Shown piece by piece: positions 1-9,355 of a stretch of DNA of 64,000 bases (its first letter is position 1; each line of letters opens with the position of its first letter). A program made the position numbers and the translations under genes. Below the pieces are notes generated by a model. It was given only the letters and a program-made list of their open reading frames with translations. It ran no database searches and was not told the DNA's origin. The DNA is from Nocardioides renjunii (GTDB lineage Bacteria; Actinomycetota; Actinomycetes; Propionibacteriales; Nocardioidaceae): NCBI RefSeq assembly GCF_034661175.1, contig NZ_CP141058.1, positions 3,658,001-3,722,000 of the forward strand, read 5' to 3'.

Positions 1-1
1 G

Positions 2-1963
2 GACCGCAACGAGGTCATCGAGCTCGGCCTCGACGTCACCGAGCACGCCACCGAGCGCGGCATCGAGGTCGTCCTCCACGACGACAAGGACGCCCAGGCG
101 CTGCGGGACGCCGGCTTCACGTGGACCGTCACCGTCGACGACCTCGAGGCCCTCACCGAGACCAACCGCAAGGCCGACAGGGCGTACGACGCCCGCGTGA
201 CGCGGTCGGCCCTGCCGAGCGGGCGCACGGCCTACCGCACCTACGACGACTACCTCCGCGACATGAACCGCCTCGCGCGGCTCTACCCCACCCTCACCAA
301 GCCGCTCACCCTCGCGAACCCGACGGTCCTCGGCGAGCGGATCCGCGGGCTCGAGATCAGCGTCGGCGCCACCGACGTGCGCGACGGCAAGCCGGTCTTC
401 CTCCTCATGGGCGCCCACCACGCCCGCGAGTGGCCGAGCGCCGAGCACACGATGGAGTTCGGCTTCGACCTGCTGCAGTCCTACTACTCGAGCGACCGCG
501 CGGTCCGCGACCGCGCCCGGCGGGTGCTGTCCGAGTCACGGGTCATCGTCGTGCCCGTGGTCAACGTCGACGGGTTCAAGATCTCCCGCGGCGCGGAGCC
601 GCTCGGCGACCTCAGCCAGTTCGACTACGAGATGAAGCGCAAGAACTGCTCGATCTCCGCGGCCACGCCCGCGCAGTACCTCGGCGGCACCTGCGACGAC
701 AACCCCGCCGGCCGCCTGCGCGGGACCGACCTCAACCGCAACTACCCCGGCTTCTGGGGCGGCGGCGGCGCCAGCCCGGTCTGGTCCAGCGACACGTTCC
801 GCGGCGACGCGCCCGGCAGCGAGCCGGAGACCGACTCGGTGCGACAGCTCATCTCCGAGCGCGCGGTGACGGTCATGATCTCCAACCACACCTACAGCAA
901 CCTCGTGCTGCGACCCCCGGCCATCGCCGCCACCGGCCTGGCCCCCGACGAGCCGGAGCTCAAGGCGCTCGGCGACGCGATGGCCGCGCAGAACGCCTAC
1001 ACCAGCCAGGCGTCGTACCAGCTCTACGACACCTCCGGCTCGACCGAGGACTGGAGCTACTGGATCACGGGCGGGCTCGGCTACACCTTCGAGATCGGCG
1101 ACGAGGGCTTCCACCCGGCCTACGAGGAGGCCGTCGTCGGGGAGTACCTCGGCGAGGCGCCGGCCGACAGTGCCGGGCTCGGCGGCAACCAGGAGGCCTA
1201 CTGGGTGGCGGCCGAGGCGGCGGCCGACGACGCCCTCCACTCCCGGATCAGCGGCAAGGCGCCGGCCGGACGCACGATCACGGTCTCCAAGAGCGTGGTC
1301 TCGCCGACGTCGCCGGTCATCCAGGTCGACGGCACCCTGGGTGAGCCGATCCTCTACGCGGACACGCTCGTCAACGAGTACGCCACCGACCGCGGCGGCC
1401 GGTTCGTGATCGACGTGAACCCCTCGACGCGCCCGCTGGTGGCGGGGCGCTACGGGCGCCTCCCGCAGGCACCGCCGCAGGCTCCGCTCACGCTGGTCAA
1501 CCCGCCGGGCGTGCCCGCGGTCGGAAGCAGCGAGTCGACGACCTTCGAGGTGCAGGGGCTGCCGCAGGCCGACAACGGCTTCGCCGTGGTGTCGATCTCG
1601 TGGCCGTCGACCGACCCCGAGGACTTCGACTGGGACTTCACCCTGCTCGGCCCCGACGGTACGCCGGTCGGCTCGGGCGCGACGCTCGCCAACCCCGAGG
1701 TGATCCGGATCCCCGACCCGCAGCCGGGGACCTACACCATCGTGGCCGACAACTACGCCGGCGGCTCGGCGGCCAACGACTGGTCCGGGCAGGTGACCTT
1801 CGAGAGCCCGACCCCGCCGATCGAGACCGGCGTCAAGGAGTCGTGGATCGTCTCCTGCGCCGACCGTCGCGGTCGGGTCTTCGGCACCCGCGAGGTGGTC
1901 GTGGACCGCGGCGAGCTCGCCGGGGTCGGCGACATCTGCCGGCCGGGGAGCGCCAAGCGCTGA
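2..1963 (+). CDS. Secreted-type M14 zinc carboxypeptidase (5' end outside window)
   Basis: Metallocarboxypeptidase that removes C-terminal residues from peptides. The reading frame is open from the first complete codon at base 2, so the gene starts upstream of the window; a GTG at 197 is an internal candidate but would remove a propeptide-like segment (about 65 residues, V-I-E-L... through E-A-L-T-E). The zinc site is visible: HxxE in GAHHAREW (nt 410-433), the third ligand His in SNHTYS (near nt 890), the Arg-Asn of DLNRNYP (near nt 730) and the catalytic Glu in YTFEIGDEG (near nt 1090). After about residue 390 comes a beta-sandwich resembling bacterial pre-peptidase C-terminal domains (FTLLGPDG ... 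GTYTIVADN). Convergent with hflX, 24 bp away. Signal peptide not visible because the start is missing; export is inferred from family and tail domain. Confidence 0.9.
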   Translation, partial: DRNEVIELGLDVTEHATERGIEVVLHDDKDAQALRDAGFTWTVTVDDLEALTETNRKADRAYDARVTRSALPSGRTAYRTYDDYLRDMNRLARLYPTLTKPLTLANPTVLGERIRGLEISVGATDVRDGKPVFLLMGAHHAREWPSAEHTMEFGFDLLQSYYSSDRAVRDRARRVLSESRVIVVPVVNVDGFKISRGAEPLGDLSQFDYEMKRKNCSISAATPAQYLGGTCDDNPAGRLRGTDLNRNYPGFWGGGGASPVWSSDTFRGDAPGSEPETDSVRQLISERAVTVMISNHTYSNLVLRPPAIAATGLAPDEPELKALGDAMAAQNAYTSQASYQLYDTSGSTEDWSYWITGGLGYTFEIGDEGFHPAYEEAVVGEYLGEAPADSAGLGGNQEAYWVAAEAAADDALHSRISGKAPAGRTITVSKSVVSPTSPVIQVDGTLGEPILYADTLVNEYATDRGGRFVIDVNPSTRPLVAGRYGRLPQAPPQAPLTLVNPPGVPAVGSSESTTFEVQGLPQADNGFAVVSISWPSTDPEDFDWDFTLLGPDGTPVGSGATLANPEVIRIPDPQPGTYTIVADNYAGGSAANDWSGQVTFESPTPPIETGVKESWIVSCADRRGRVFGTREVVVDRGELAGVGDICRPGSAKR

Positions 1964-1987
1964 GGTGGGTGGCGTGCGCCCGCTGCG

Positions 1988-3514
1988 TCAGCGGGCGTAC
2001 GCCTCCAGCTCGCCGGCGAGGTCCGCGTTGGCCCGGCCCACCACGTGGGTGCCGTCGCCGGTGTGCTCCAGCGAGCCGATCTCGGCCTCCTGGTGGATCC
2101 GGTTGACCAGGTCGCCGCGGTCGTAGGGCAGCAGCACGTCGAACTCGACCTGCGGGCGCGGCAGCTCGGACTCGATCGTGCGGAGCGCCTCGTCGATGCC
2201 GTCGCCGGTCTTGGCGCTGACCACGACGCTGTGCGGCTCGCGGGCCCGCAGCCGGCTGATGACCAGCGGGTCGGCGGCATCGACCTTGTTGATCACGATG
2301 ATCTCGGGGACCTTGTTGGCGCCGATCTCGGCGAGCACCTGGCGCACCGCCGCGATCTGGCCCTCGGGGTCGGGGTGCGAGCCGTCGACGACGTGGAGCA
2401 GCAGGTCCGAGTCGGCGACCTCCTCCAGTGTCGAGCGGAACGCCTCGACGAGCCCGTGCGGGAGGTGGCGGACGAAGCCGACGGTGTCGGACATCGTGTA
2501 GATGCGGCCGTCGCTGGTCGTCGTACGACGCGTGGTCGGGTCGAGCGTCGCGAAGAGCGCGTCCTCCACCAGCACGCCGGCGTCGGTCAGCCGGTTGAGC
2601 AGCGAGGACTTGCCGGCGTTGGTGTAGCCGGCGATCGCCACGCTGGGGATGTGGTTGCGGCGGCGCGACTGGCGCTTGACCTCGCGGGTGCCGCGCATCT
2701 CCTTGAGCTCGCGACGGAGCTTGGAGATCTTGGTGTTGATCCGGCGGCGGTCGGTCTCGATCTTGGTCTCACCGGGACCGCGGCCACCGATGCCCTCACC
2801 GCCCGCGGCGCGACCACCGGCCTGGCGCGACAGGTTGCCGCCCCAGCCGCGGAGGCGCTGCTTCATGTACTGCAGCTGGGCCAGCTCGACCTGCGCCTGG
2901 CCCTCCTTGCTCTTCGCGTGCTGGGCGAAGATGTCGAGGATCAGCGCGGTCCGGTCGACGACCTTGACCTTGATCCGGTCCTCGAGGTTGCGCAGCTGGC
3001 TGGGCGCGAGCTCGCCGTCGCAGATGACCGTGTCAGCGCCGGTCGCCTGGACGATCTCGCGGATCGCCTCGACCTTGCCGCGACCGATGAAGGTCGCCGG
3101 GTCGGGCGACTGACGGCGCTGGAAGACGGCCTCGAGCACCTCGGAGCCGGCGGTCTCGGCCAGCAGCGCGAGCTCGGCCATCGAGTTCTCCGCGTCCGTG
3201 ACGCTGCCGCCGGTCCACACGCCGACGAGCACGACCTTCTCCAGGCGGAGCTGGCGGTACTCGACCTCGGTGATGTCCTCGAGCTCGGTGCGCAGGCTGG
3301 CGACCCGGCGCAGGGCGTGGCGCTCGGCGAGCTCCTGCGCGCCGATCGTCAGCTCCTCGGGGTCGCCCTCGTCGTCGTACGTCGTGTCGTCGGCGTAGCC
3401 GGACTCGAAGTCGTCGTCCTCGAGCAGCTGGTCGTCGAGCTCGATGGTCTCGTCGTCCCAGGCGCGGGTGGCGTCGAGCGCGTCGCGCAGGTTGAAGTCA
3501 GGTGCGTTCGTCAT
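1988..3514 (-). CDS. hflX: GTPase HflX, ribosome-associated
   Basis: Ribosome-binding GTPase that in other bacteria rescues or splits stalled and heat-damaged ribosomes. About 508 residues, longer than E. coli HflX because of an acidic N-terminal extension (residues about 20-55). The HflX signature GGRGPGETKIE sits near residue 245; G1 GYTNAGKS near 296, G3 DTVGF near 343, G4 NKVD near 409 and G5 SAK near 433. The ATG at 3514 is chosen over the in-frame ATG at 3559 because GGAGG precedes it closely. A TACCCT -10-like box lies just upstream. hflX downstream of miaA and dapF is a conserved actinobacterial arrangement. Confidence 0.95.
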   Translation of the reverse strand: MTNAPDFNLRDALDATRAWDDETIELDDQLLEDDDFESGYADDTTYDDEGDPEELTIGAQELAERHALRRVASLRTELEDITEVEYRQLRLEKVVLVGVWTGGSVTDAENSMAELALLAETAGSEVLEAVFQRRQSPDPATFIGRGKVEAIREIVQATGADTVICDGELAPSQLRNLEDRIKVKVVDRTALILDIFAQHAKSKEGQAQVELAQLQYMKQRLRGWGGNLSRQAGGRAAGGEGIGGRGPGETKIETDRRRINTKISKLRRELKEMRGTREVKRQSRRRNHIPSVAIAGYTNAGKSSLLNRLTDAGVLVEDALFATLDPTTRRTTTSDGRIYTMSDTVGFVRHLPHGLVEAFRSTLEEVADSDLLLHVVDGSHPDPEGQIAAVRQVLAEIGANKVPEIIVINKVDAADPLVISRLRAREPHSVVVSAKTGDGIDEALRTIESELPRPQVEFDVLLPYDRGDLVNRIHQEAEIGSLEHTGDGTHVVGRANADLAGELEAYAR

Positions 3515-3589
3515 ATGCCTCCAAGGGTAGGTCGCGCCGCGCCCCTGTGCGAATGACATAGGCGCGGCCCGGGTCGGCGACCGCCCGTC

Positions 3590-4240
3590 TCAGGCCCGGT
3601 GCCGGCCCTCGGCGGTCCGCCGGACGCCGTCGACCACGGCGAGGTCGATGAACTCGTGGCACGCGGCGCGCACGTCGTGCGGGGTGTCCGCGGCCCCGAC
3701 CGCCACGACGCGGACGCCCGCGGCGTGCAGCCGGTGGACCAGCGGCAGCGCCGACGTGAGGTCGCCGGCGATGACCACCTCGTCGACGGCGGCGTCGCGC
3801 GCGATGTCGACCGCGTCGATCGTCATCGCCACCAGCGCCTGCTCGTCCTGGGAGAAGTGGTGGAACGAGTGCAGTCCCTCGCGCCGCAGCCGACCGACCC
3901 AGTCGCCGAGGTCGGCCCGGCCCCAGTCGGCGTAGGCACGGCACACGTTGACCGAGCCCCGCTCCCCCAGCCGGGCCAGCAGCCCGGTCGCGACGTCGGC
4001 CGACACCCGGCGCGCGTCGATGAGCAGTGCGACGCGCGAGGCCTGCTCGGGCTCGTCACCGGTCGGGCGCTGCGCGAGCGGCGCGGGTGCGGGCGCAGCC
4101 TCCTCGGCCGGGCGGCGTACCCGCTCCTGCTTGCTGCCCGCCGCCATCCAGCGGCGCACGAGCGAGGTGAGCTCGCCCTCCGGGCCGGGCGCGGTCGCGT
4201 GGTCCTCCACCGCTCGGCGCGGCTCCACCATGCTGGTCAT
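3590..4240 (-). CDS. NYN (PIN-like) domain protein
   Basis: Predicted RNA-processing or nucleotide-cleaving NYN domain protein of the LabA/DUF88 type, 216 residues. The first 70 residues are low complexity and Pro/Ala rich; the domain begins at VALLIDARRVSAD (near residue 71), whose Asp is the first acidic residue of the PIN-like fold. Further acidic residues follow in AGDLTSALPLV and AVGAADTP, matching the expected acidic cluster. ATG at 4240 is preceded by a G-rich stretch. Substrate unknown. It is transcribed in the same direction as hflX, 75 bp upstream of it. The NYN assignment rests on the N-terminal strand motif and the spaced acidic residues. Confidence 0.75.
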   Translation of the reverse strand: MTSMVEPRRAVEDHATAPGPEGELTSLVRRWMAAGSKQERVRRPAEEAAPAPAPLAQRPTGDEPEQASRVALLIDARRVSADVATGLLARLGERGSVNVCRAYADWGRADLGDWVGRLRREGLHSFHHFSQDEQALVAMTIDAVDIARDAAVDEVVIAGDLTSALPLVHRLHAAGVRVVAVGAADTPHDVRAACHEFIDLAVVDGVRRTAEGRHRA

Positions 4241-4381
4241 CGTTGCCCCCCACAGGCTGGATGAGTGCTGTCCTTCCAGCCACCCTCCACCCGCGCCACG
4301 GCGCGCGTCGGCCGATTGACCGAAATGAGGACGTTCGGCCTAGACCACGGGGCTCGTGGGGCTCAGGTGATCAGTCGGACA

Positions 4382-5158
4382 TCACTTGGGTGGCATCCGG
4401 ATGCCGCCGTCGACGCGGATGGTCTCGCCGTTCATGTAGGAGTTGGTCAGGCACTCCACGACCATGCTGGCCAGCTCCTCGGCGCGGCCGAGGCGCTTGG
4501 GGAACAGCACGTTCTGGCCGAGGTTGGCCTTGAAGGCGTCGGGGTCGGGGAACGCGTCGTAGATCGGGGTGTCGATGAGACCGGGCGCGATGGTGTTGAG
4601 GCGGATGCCGGCGGCGGAGAGGTCGCGCGCGACCGGGAGGGTCATCCCGACGACGCCGCCCTTGGACGCGGAGTAGGACGCCTGGCCGATCTGGCCGTCG
4701 AACGCGGCGACGGAGGCGAGGTTAACGATCGCACCGCGCTGGCCGTCGGCGTCGGGCTCGTTGCGGCTCATCACCGTCGCCGCCTGGCGGGTCATGTCGA
4801 AGGTGCCGATGAGGTTGATCTCGACGACCTTGCGGAACGCGTCGAGGTCGTGGGCCGACTCCAGCATCCCGTCGCGACCGATGGTGCGCTGGGCCCACCC
4901 GATGCCGGCGGAGTTCACGCAGGCGCGCAGCGGCGCGATCTCGCCGGCGGCCTCCACGGCGGCGGCGACCTGGTCGGTCCTGGTGACGTCGACGGCCGCG
5001 AAGACACCGCTGATCTCGTCGGCGAGGGCCTCGCCCTTCTCGGCGTTCAGGTCGGCGACGACGACGGTCGCACCCCTCGCGGCGAGGGCGCGGGCGACCG
5101 CGGCACCGATGCCGCTGGCGCCGCCGGTGACGATGGCGGAGGATCCGGTGATGTCCAT
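4382..5158 (-). CDS. SDR oxidoreductase, 3-hydroxyacyl-CoA dehydrogenase type 2-like
   Basis: Short-chain NAD(P)-dependent dehydrogenase of 258 residues. The cofactor-binding TGGASGIG is at residues 11-18, NSAG at about 82-85, and the catalytic Ser149, Tyr162 and Lys166 (YSASK) are all present. Asp36 after the second strand suggests preference for NAD over NADP. The C-terminal half (PGLIDTP ... DGGIRM) resembles type-2 3-hydroxyacyl-CoA dehydrogenases (HSD10 group), so a role in fatty or branched acyl-CoA oxidation is likely. ATG at 5158 starts directly before the Rossmann strand; there is no clear ribosome site but TAGCAT lies 8 nt upstream, so the mRNA may be nearly leaderless. Confidence 0.88.
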   Translation of the reverse strand: MDITGSSAIVTGGASGIGAAVARALAARGATVVVADLNAEKGEALADEISGVFAAVDVTRTDQVAAAVEAAGEIAPLRACVNSAGIGWAQRTIGRDGMLESAHDLDAFRKVVEINLIGTFDMTRQAATVMSRNEPDADGQRGAIVNLASVAAFDGQIGQASYSASKGGVVGMTLPVARDLSAAGIRLNTIAPGLIDTPIYDAFPDPDAFKANLGQNVLFPKRLGRAEELASMVVECLTNSYMNGETIRVDGGIRMPPK

Positions 5159-5248
5159 GTCGCCGGATGCTATGCCAGCCGGGTCCGGGCTCCCGCGGCG
5201 GCCACGACGGTGCACGGGCGTGCCCTGCCTCGGTCGACGCAGCTCGCC

Positions 5249-6058
5249 TCAGAGGTCCGTGGTGCCCTCGGCCACCAGCACCGCGGGGCCGGTGAGCAGC
5301 ACGCGGTCGTCCTCGGTCCACTCCACGTGCAGCGTGCCGCCGGGCACGTCGACGCGGTACGACGTACCGCGGGGTGCGCCGTCCGCGAGCGAGGCGGCGA
5401 CCGCCACCGCGCAGGCGCCGGTCCCGCACGACCGGGTCTCGCCGGACCCGCGCTCGTGGACGCGCATGGCGACGTGGTGCTCGCCGCGGCGCACGACGAA
5501 CTCGACGTTGACGCCGTCGGGGTAGACCGAGGAGTCGTGGCCGGGCGGCTCGAGGAGGTGCCCGGCGTCGGCGAGGTCGTCGACGAAGGCCACCGCGTGG
5601 GGGTTGCCCATCGAGACGTGCTGCGCCGGCCACGCGCGGTCGCCCACCGACACCTTCGTGTCGCCCCGCACCTCGGGGGCACCCATGTCGGCGGTCAGGT
5701 CGCGCCCGTCGCCGTGGGCGCTGCAGTCGAGCACCTTGACGCCGTCGCGGGTCTGGATCCTCATCGGGAAGGCCTCGCCCTGGTGGTCGTGGAGGTAGCG
5801 GGCGAAGACCCGGATGCCGTTGCCGCACATCTCGCTGACCGAGCCGTCGGCGTTGCGGTAGTCCATGAACCAGCCCGCCTCGCGACGCACCGCGCGCAGC
5901 ACGCCGTCGCCGCCCAGCCCGGCCCGGCGGTCGCACAGCGCGCGGACCCGCTCGGCCGGCATCTCCCCGTCGACGTAGCCGTGCAGGGAGCCGTCGGGGT
6001 CGGGCAGGACCACGAAGTCGTTCTCGGTGCCGTGGCCCTTGAGGAAGGGATAGCTCAC
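5249..6058 (-). CDS. dapF: Diaminopimelate epimerase
   Basis: Converts LL- to meso-diaminopimelate for lysine and peptidoglycan synthesis in the cytoplasm. 269 residues, normal for the family. The two catalytic cysteines are in MCGNGIR (Cys78) and SCGTGAC (Cys211); the KGHGTENDFV start is characteristic. GTG start at 6058 encodes MSYPFLKGH. In many actinobacteria dapF directly follows miaA; here about 3.9 kb (ggt, a DHFR-like gene, tetR and a quinone reductase) separate them. Confidence 0.97.
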   Translation of the reverse strand: MSYPFLKGHGTENDFVVLPDPDGSLHGYVDGEMPAERVRALCDRRAGLGGDGVLRAVRREAGWFMDYRNADGSVSEMCGNGIRVFARYLHDHQGEAFPMRIQTRDGVKVLDCSAHGDGRDLTADMGAPEVRGDTKVSVGDRAWPAQHVSMGNPHAVAFVDDLADAGHLLEPPGHDSSVYPDGVNVEFVVRRGEHHVAMRVHERGSGETRSCGTGACAVAVAASLADGAPRGTSYRVDVPGGTLHVEWTEDDRVLLTGPAVLVAEGTTDL

Positions 6059-6146
6059 CCGTCCAGTGTGGCAGCCCGGCCGCAGACGCAGCGAACGGCC
6101 GCGGGGCGCTGGACCGGAGTCCGCCCCGCGACCGTCCGGCGGCGCG

Positions 6147-8021
6147 TCAGCGGGGGTCGACCACCTTGGCCGAGCCCTTGCCGCGGCGGCTCGGCTCGGC
6201 GACCGCGGTCATCTGCTTCTTCGGCCCGAGCTCGATCGCCGTCGCGGCGCCGATCTCGGCCGCGCTGGTGAAGGCGTCACCCGCCGGCACCAGGGTGTGG
6301 CCGAGGGCCGTGAGCGCCGTGCCGTAGGCGCTGATGAACGCGGGCTCGGCGGTGACGCTGGCGGTGTTGCGCTGGGTGGCGCGCGGGGCCGCGATCGCCT
6401 CCTCGATGCTCATCCCGAGGTCGATGCGGTTGACGAGCATCTGCAGGACCGTGGTGATGATCGTCGAGCCGCCGGGCGAGCCGAGGGCCAGGAACGGCTT
6501 GCCGTCCTTGAGCACGATCGTCGGCGACATGGAGCTGCGCGGGCGCTTGCCGGGCTGGATCCGGTTGGGGTCGGCGGCGTCGTAGACGGTCGAGAAGTCG
6601 GTGAGCTCGTTGTTGAGCAGGAAGCCGTGGCCCGGCACGACCATGCCGGAGCCGCCGGTCTGCTCGATGGTGAGGGTGTACTCGACGACGTTGCCGAACT
6701 GGTCGGCGACGGTGAGGTTGGTGGTCGAGATGTTCTCGGTGTCGGCGTCCTCGGTGCCCTTGGCGGTGGCGGGCGTGCACACGCCGTCGTAGGACGTCAC
6801 GTCGCCGGCTGCGACCGGCTTGGTCGCTGCCTTGGTCGGGTCGAGGCGGCACGCGCGCTCGGCGGCGAACCGGTCGTCGAGCAGCCGCTTGACCGGGACG
6901 TCGACGAAGGCCGGGTCACCGACGTACTTGCCGCGGTCGGCGAACGCCAGGGCGCTGGCCTCGAGGTAGTGGTGCAGCGCCTGCTCGGGCGTCATCGCCG
7001 ACAGGTCGTAGCGCTCGAGGATGTTGAGCGCCTCGCCGACGGTGGTGCCGCCGGACGACGACGGCGCCATGCCGTAGACGTCGTGGCCGCGGTAGGTCGT
7101 GCGGGTGGCCTTCTGCGAGCGGACCTTGTAGTCGCGCAGGTCGCGGGCGGTGAGCCAGCCGGGCGGCACGGGCAGGTCGGTGTTCTTCGTCGTCCGCGGC
7201 TTGCGGACCACCTCCGACATCAGCCGGGCCAGCGCGCCGCGGTAGAAGGCCCGGGTGCCGCGCTGGGCGATGAGGTTGTAGGTCTCGGCGAGGTCGGGGT
7301 TGCGGAAGACCGAGCCGACCTTCGGGGCGTCACCCTGGGGCAGGAACAGCTTGCGGCTGTCCTTGAAGGCGGCGAAGCGGACCTCGTTGTCGAGGGTCTG
7401 CTGGCGGAACGTCTCGTCGACCTTGAAGCCGCGGCGCGCGACCTTGGTGGCCGGGGCGAGCGCGTCGGCCAGCGACAGGGTGCCCCAGTTGGCCAGCGCC
7501 TTGTCCCAGGTCGCCAGCGTGCCGGGGGTGCCGACGCTGGCGCCGCTGGTGACGAGGTCGGGGGTGAACGTGTAGGGCTTGCCGGTCGCGGGGTCGATGA
7601 AGGCGTCCTGCGGTATCTTCATCGGCGCGGTCTCGCGGCCGTCGAGCGTGCGGACCTTGCCCGACTTGGCGTTGTAGTAGACGAAGTAGCCGCCACCGCC
7701 GATGCCGGCGCTGTAGGGCTCGGTGACGCCGAGGGTCGCGGCCGCGGCGACGGCCGCGTCGACCGCGTTGCCCCCGGCCTTGAGCACCTTGAGGCCGGCC
7801 GCGCTGGCCTCGGGGTCGACGGTGCTGATCGCGCCGCCCTTGCCCACGGCCGTGGGGTCCTTGACGGTCGGGCGCTCGAGGGCGCTGCCGGGCTGGGTGG
7901 CGGCGGGCGCGGCGGTGGACACGGCCGTCGAGGCGCTGGGCGCGACGAGGAGGCCGGCCGCCAGCGCGAGGCCGCTGGTGGTGGACAGGACGGCGGTGAG
8001 CCGACGGGCGTGGCTGTGCAT
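6147..8021 (-). CDS. ggt: Gamma-glutamyltransferase, secreted
   Basis: Hydrolyses or transfers the gamma-glutamyl group of glutathione and related compounds. The chosen ATG (8021) follows a good GGGAGG site and gives an N-terminal signal peptide (MHSHARR, then a long Ala/Leu-rich segment). The 624-residue precursor has the large-subunit substrate Arg in LDGRETAP, the cleavage and nucleophile Thr in ISTTNLTVAD (about residue 433 or 434), the SMSPT loop near 497 and GSPGG near 514. Autocatalytic processing into two subunits is expected from the family. An in-frame upstream extension to 8165 lacks a ribosome site and would bury the signal peptide. The leader (CTCGGGAGGTCC) is nearly identical to that of the secreted protein starting at 51332. 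Confidence 0.93.
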   Translation of the reverse strand: MHSHARRLTAVLSTTSGLALAAGLLVAPSASTAVSTAAPAATQPGSALERPTVKDPTAVGKGGAISTVDPEASAAGLKVLKAGGNAVDAAVAAAATLGVTEPYSAGIGGGGYFVYYNAKSGKVRTLDGRETAPMKIPQDAFIDPATGKPYTFTPDLVTSGASVGTPGTLATWDKALANWGTLSLADALAPATKVARRGFKVDETFRQQTLDNEVRFAAFKDSRKLFLPQGDAPKVGSVFRNPDLAETYNLIAQRGTRAFYRGALARLMSEVVRKPRTTKNTDLPVPPGWLTARDLRDYKVRSQKATRTTYRGHDVYGMAPSSSGGTTVGEALNILERYDLSAMTPEQALHHYLEASALAFADRGKYVGDPAFVDVPVKRLLDDRFAAERACRLDPTKAATKPVAAGDVTSYDGVCTPATAKGTEDADTENISTTNLTVADQFGNVVEYTLTIEQTGGSGMVVPGHGFLLNNELTDFSTVYDAADPNRIQPGKRPRSSMSPTIVLKDGKPFLALGSPGGSTIITTVLQMLVNRIDLGMSIEEAIAAPRATQRNTASVTAEPAFISAYGTALTALGHTLVPAGDAFTSAAEIGAATAIELGPKKQMTAVAEPSRRGKGSAKVVDPR

Positions 8022-8127
8022 GGGGACCTCCCGAGTGACGAGTCCTCCCACCCTTGCGCCGCGAGGGGCGGTTGTCCACGACCGCCGGGGTGGGTCGGCC
8101 GACGCCCTCGTCACCACGCGCCGGCGA

Positions 8128-8646
8128 TCAGCGCACGACGGCGTAGCGACCGCACATGAAGTCACGGTTGCGGGCGATCTCCTCCAGCCGCAGCTCGACG
8201 TGGCGCGGCAGCACCGGCGCGCCGCTGCCGAGGGTGACGGGGGCGTACTGGAGCCAGACCTCGTCGAGCAGCCCGGCGTCGTGGAGCTGCCCGACCAGAT
8301 CGCCGCCGCCGACGACCCAGATGTCCTTGCCCTGCGCGGCCTCGGTCATCTCGGCGTGCACCCGGCGCACGTCGTCGCGGTCGAACCGCACGCTGTCGGG
8401 CGCCGCCGGGAAGGTGCGGTGCGTCATCACCCATGTGGGCAGCGGCCCCCACGGCTCCTCGTCGTGGTCGAGGATCCACTGCCAGGTCGTGGCCCCCATG
8501 ACGCACGCACCCAGCTGCTCGCGGAAGCGGGGATAGGCCATGGGGCCGTCCATGTCGATGTCGCGCGACGTCAGCCAGTCGAGCGAGTGGTCGTCGGTCG
8601 CGATGAAGCCGTCGAGCGTGCAGCCGGTGTAGTAGATCGTCGCCAT
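8128..8646 (-). CDS. Dihydrofolate reductase family protein (RibD C-terminal type)
   Basis: 172-residue single-domain protein of the RibD-C/DHFR-like fold, probably an NADPH-dependent reductase of unknown substrate. TLDGFIA near the N terminus and VVGGGDLVGQL near residue 112 (the dinucleotide-binding glycine turn) are the family marks. ATG at 8646; only weak G-rich sequence precedes it. It lies between ggt and tetR, all on the minus strand; a hairpin at 8685-8707 separates it from tetR, so it probably has its own promoter. Such proteins are common single genes in actinobacteria and are not true folate enzymes by default. Confidence 0.85.
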   Translation of the reverse strand: MATIYYTGCTLDGFIATDDHSLDWLTSRDIDMDGPMAYPRFREQLGACVMGATTWQWILDHDEEPWGPLPTWVMTHRTFPAAPDSVRFDRDDVRRVHAEMTEAAQGKDIWVVGGGDLVGQLHDAGLLDEVWLQYAPVTLGSGAPVLPRHVELRLEEIARNRDFMCGRYAVVR

Positions 8647-8684
8647 CCCACCACCATGGCACCGCTCACCGACAGCGCGCTCGA

Positions 8685-8707
8685 CCTGCGTCGGCGACCG
8701 ACGCAGG
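8685..8707 (-). terminator. Hairpin downstream of tetR
   Basis: CCTGCGTCGG (8685-8694) and CCGACGCAGG (8698-8707) form a perfect 10-bp stem with a 3-nt loop, starting 2 nt after the tetR stop codon. There is no T-run, as is usual for hairpin terminators in high-G+C actinobacteria. Confidence 0.6.
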
Positions 8708-8708
8708 G

Positions 8709-9284
8709 CTACTGGACGAGCGCCTGGAGCGCCGGCTCGGCAGCCTCCAGCGGCAGGTGCCCGAGCATGATGAGCTGCGCCATCCCGTGCACCGTGGACC
8801 AGAGCGCGGCCGACAGCGCCAACGGGTCGCGGCCCTCGTAGCCCGGCTCCCGCACCAGCTCGCCGACCAGGCCGCCGAGCAGCTCCTCGTTGCGCCGGAT
8901 GAGCGGCGCCATCTCGGCGCTCGGCTCGTCCGCGGCGCAGTAGTCCGGGTCGAAGACGAGCGAGAAGGCCTGCGGGTGCGAGGCGGCGTAGCGCACGTAG
9001 GCCAGTCCGAGCGCCCGCACCCTGGCGACGGTGCCGTCGACCCCGGCGACCGCCTCCTCCTGGGCCGCGAGCAGCGCCGCCATCCCGCGGACGCCGAGCG
9101 CCCCGAGCAGCGCGGCCCGGTCGCCGAAGTGGTGGTAGGGCGCGTTGTGGCTCACGCCGGCGCGGCGCGCCACCTCGCGGAGGCTGATCTTCGCCGCCGA
9201 CGTGGTCTCGAGCAGGTCGAGCGCAGCGTCCTCGAGCGCGGCCTGGAGATTGCCGTGGTGGTAGCCGCCCGCAGATCTTGACAT
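8709..9284 (-). CDS. TetR/AcrR family regulator
   Basis: Dimeric DNA-binding repressor, about 191 residues. The N-terminal helix-turn-helix runs from GNLQAAL to HHFGDRAALLGAL (residues about 8-55), with SLREVARRAGVSHNAPYHHF as the recognition segment. The C-terminal part resembles the WHG-type ligand domain. ATG at 9284 has AGGA 8 nt upstream; an in-frame ATG at 9293 is possible and would add three residues. Divergent from a flavodoxin-like oxidoreductase, with a perfect inverted repeat (9304-9320) between them, so it very likely represses that gene and itself. The ligand is unknown; quinone-like or oxidant compounds are plausible from the neighbour. Confidence 0.9.
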   Translation of the reverse strand: MSRSAGGYHHGNLQAALEDAALDLLETTSAAKISLREVARRAGVSHNAPYHHFGDRAALLGALGVRGMAALLAAQEEAVAGVDGTVARVRALGLAYVRYAASHPQAFSLVFDPDYCAADEPSAEMAPLIRRNEELLGGLVGELVREPGYEGRDPLALSAALWSTVHGMAQLIMLGHLPLEAAEPALQALVQ

Positions 9285-9303
9285 GAGCAACATCCTACTC
9301 CAA

Positions 9304-9320
9304 TGTGGACGTTGTCCACA
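9304..9320. promoter_or_regulatory. Probable TetR operator
   Basis: TGTGGAC-GTT-GTCCACA is a perfect 7-bp inverted repeat with a 3-nt centre, placed in the 71-bp divergent region between tetR and the oxidoreductase. It overlaps the expected -35 of tetR (TAGGAT -10 at 9297-9292 on the minus strand) and abuts a TTGACA box on the plus strand (9324-9329), so one bound dimer could block both genes. Confidence 0.65.
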
Positions 9321-9355
9321 TTCTTGACATCGTCCAAATCGATCGGAGCACTCCC

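Noticed and set aside
4265..8159. Long plus-strand open frames over SDR, dapF and ggt
   Set aside because: Low-complexity Gly/Asp/Val/Arg translations without motifs; minus-strand genes have complete catalytic motifs.
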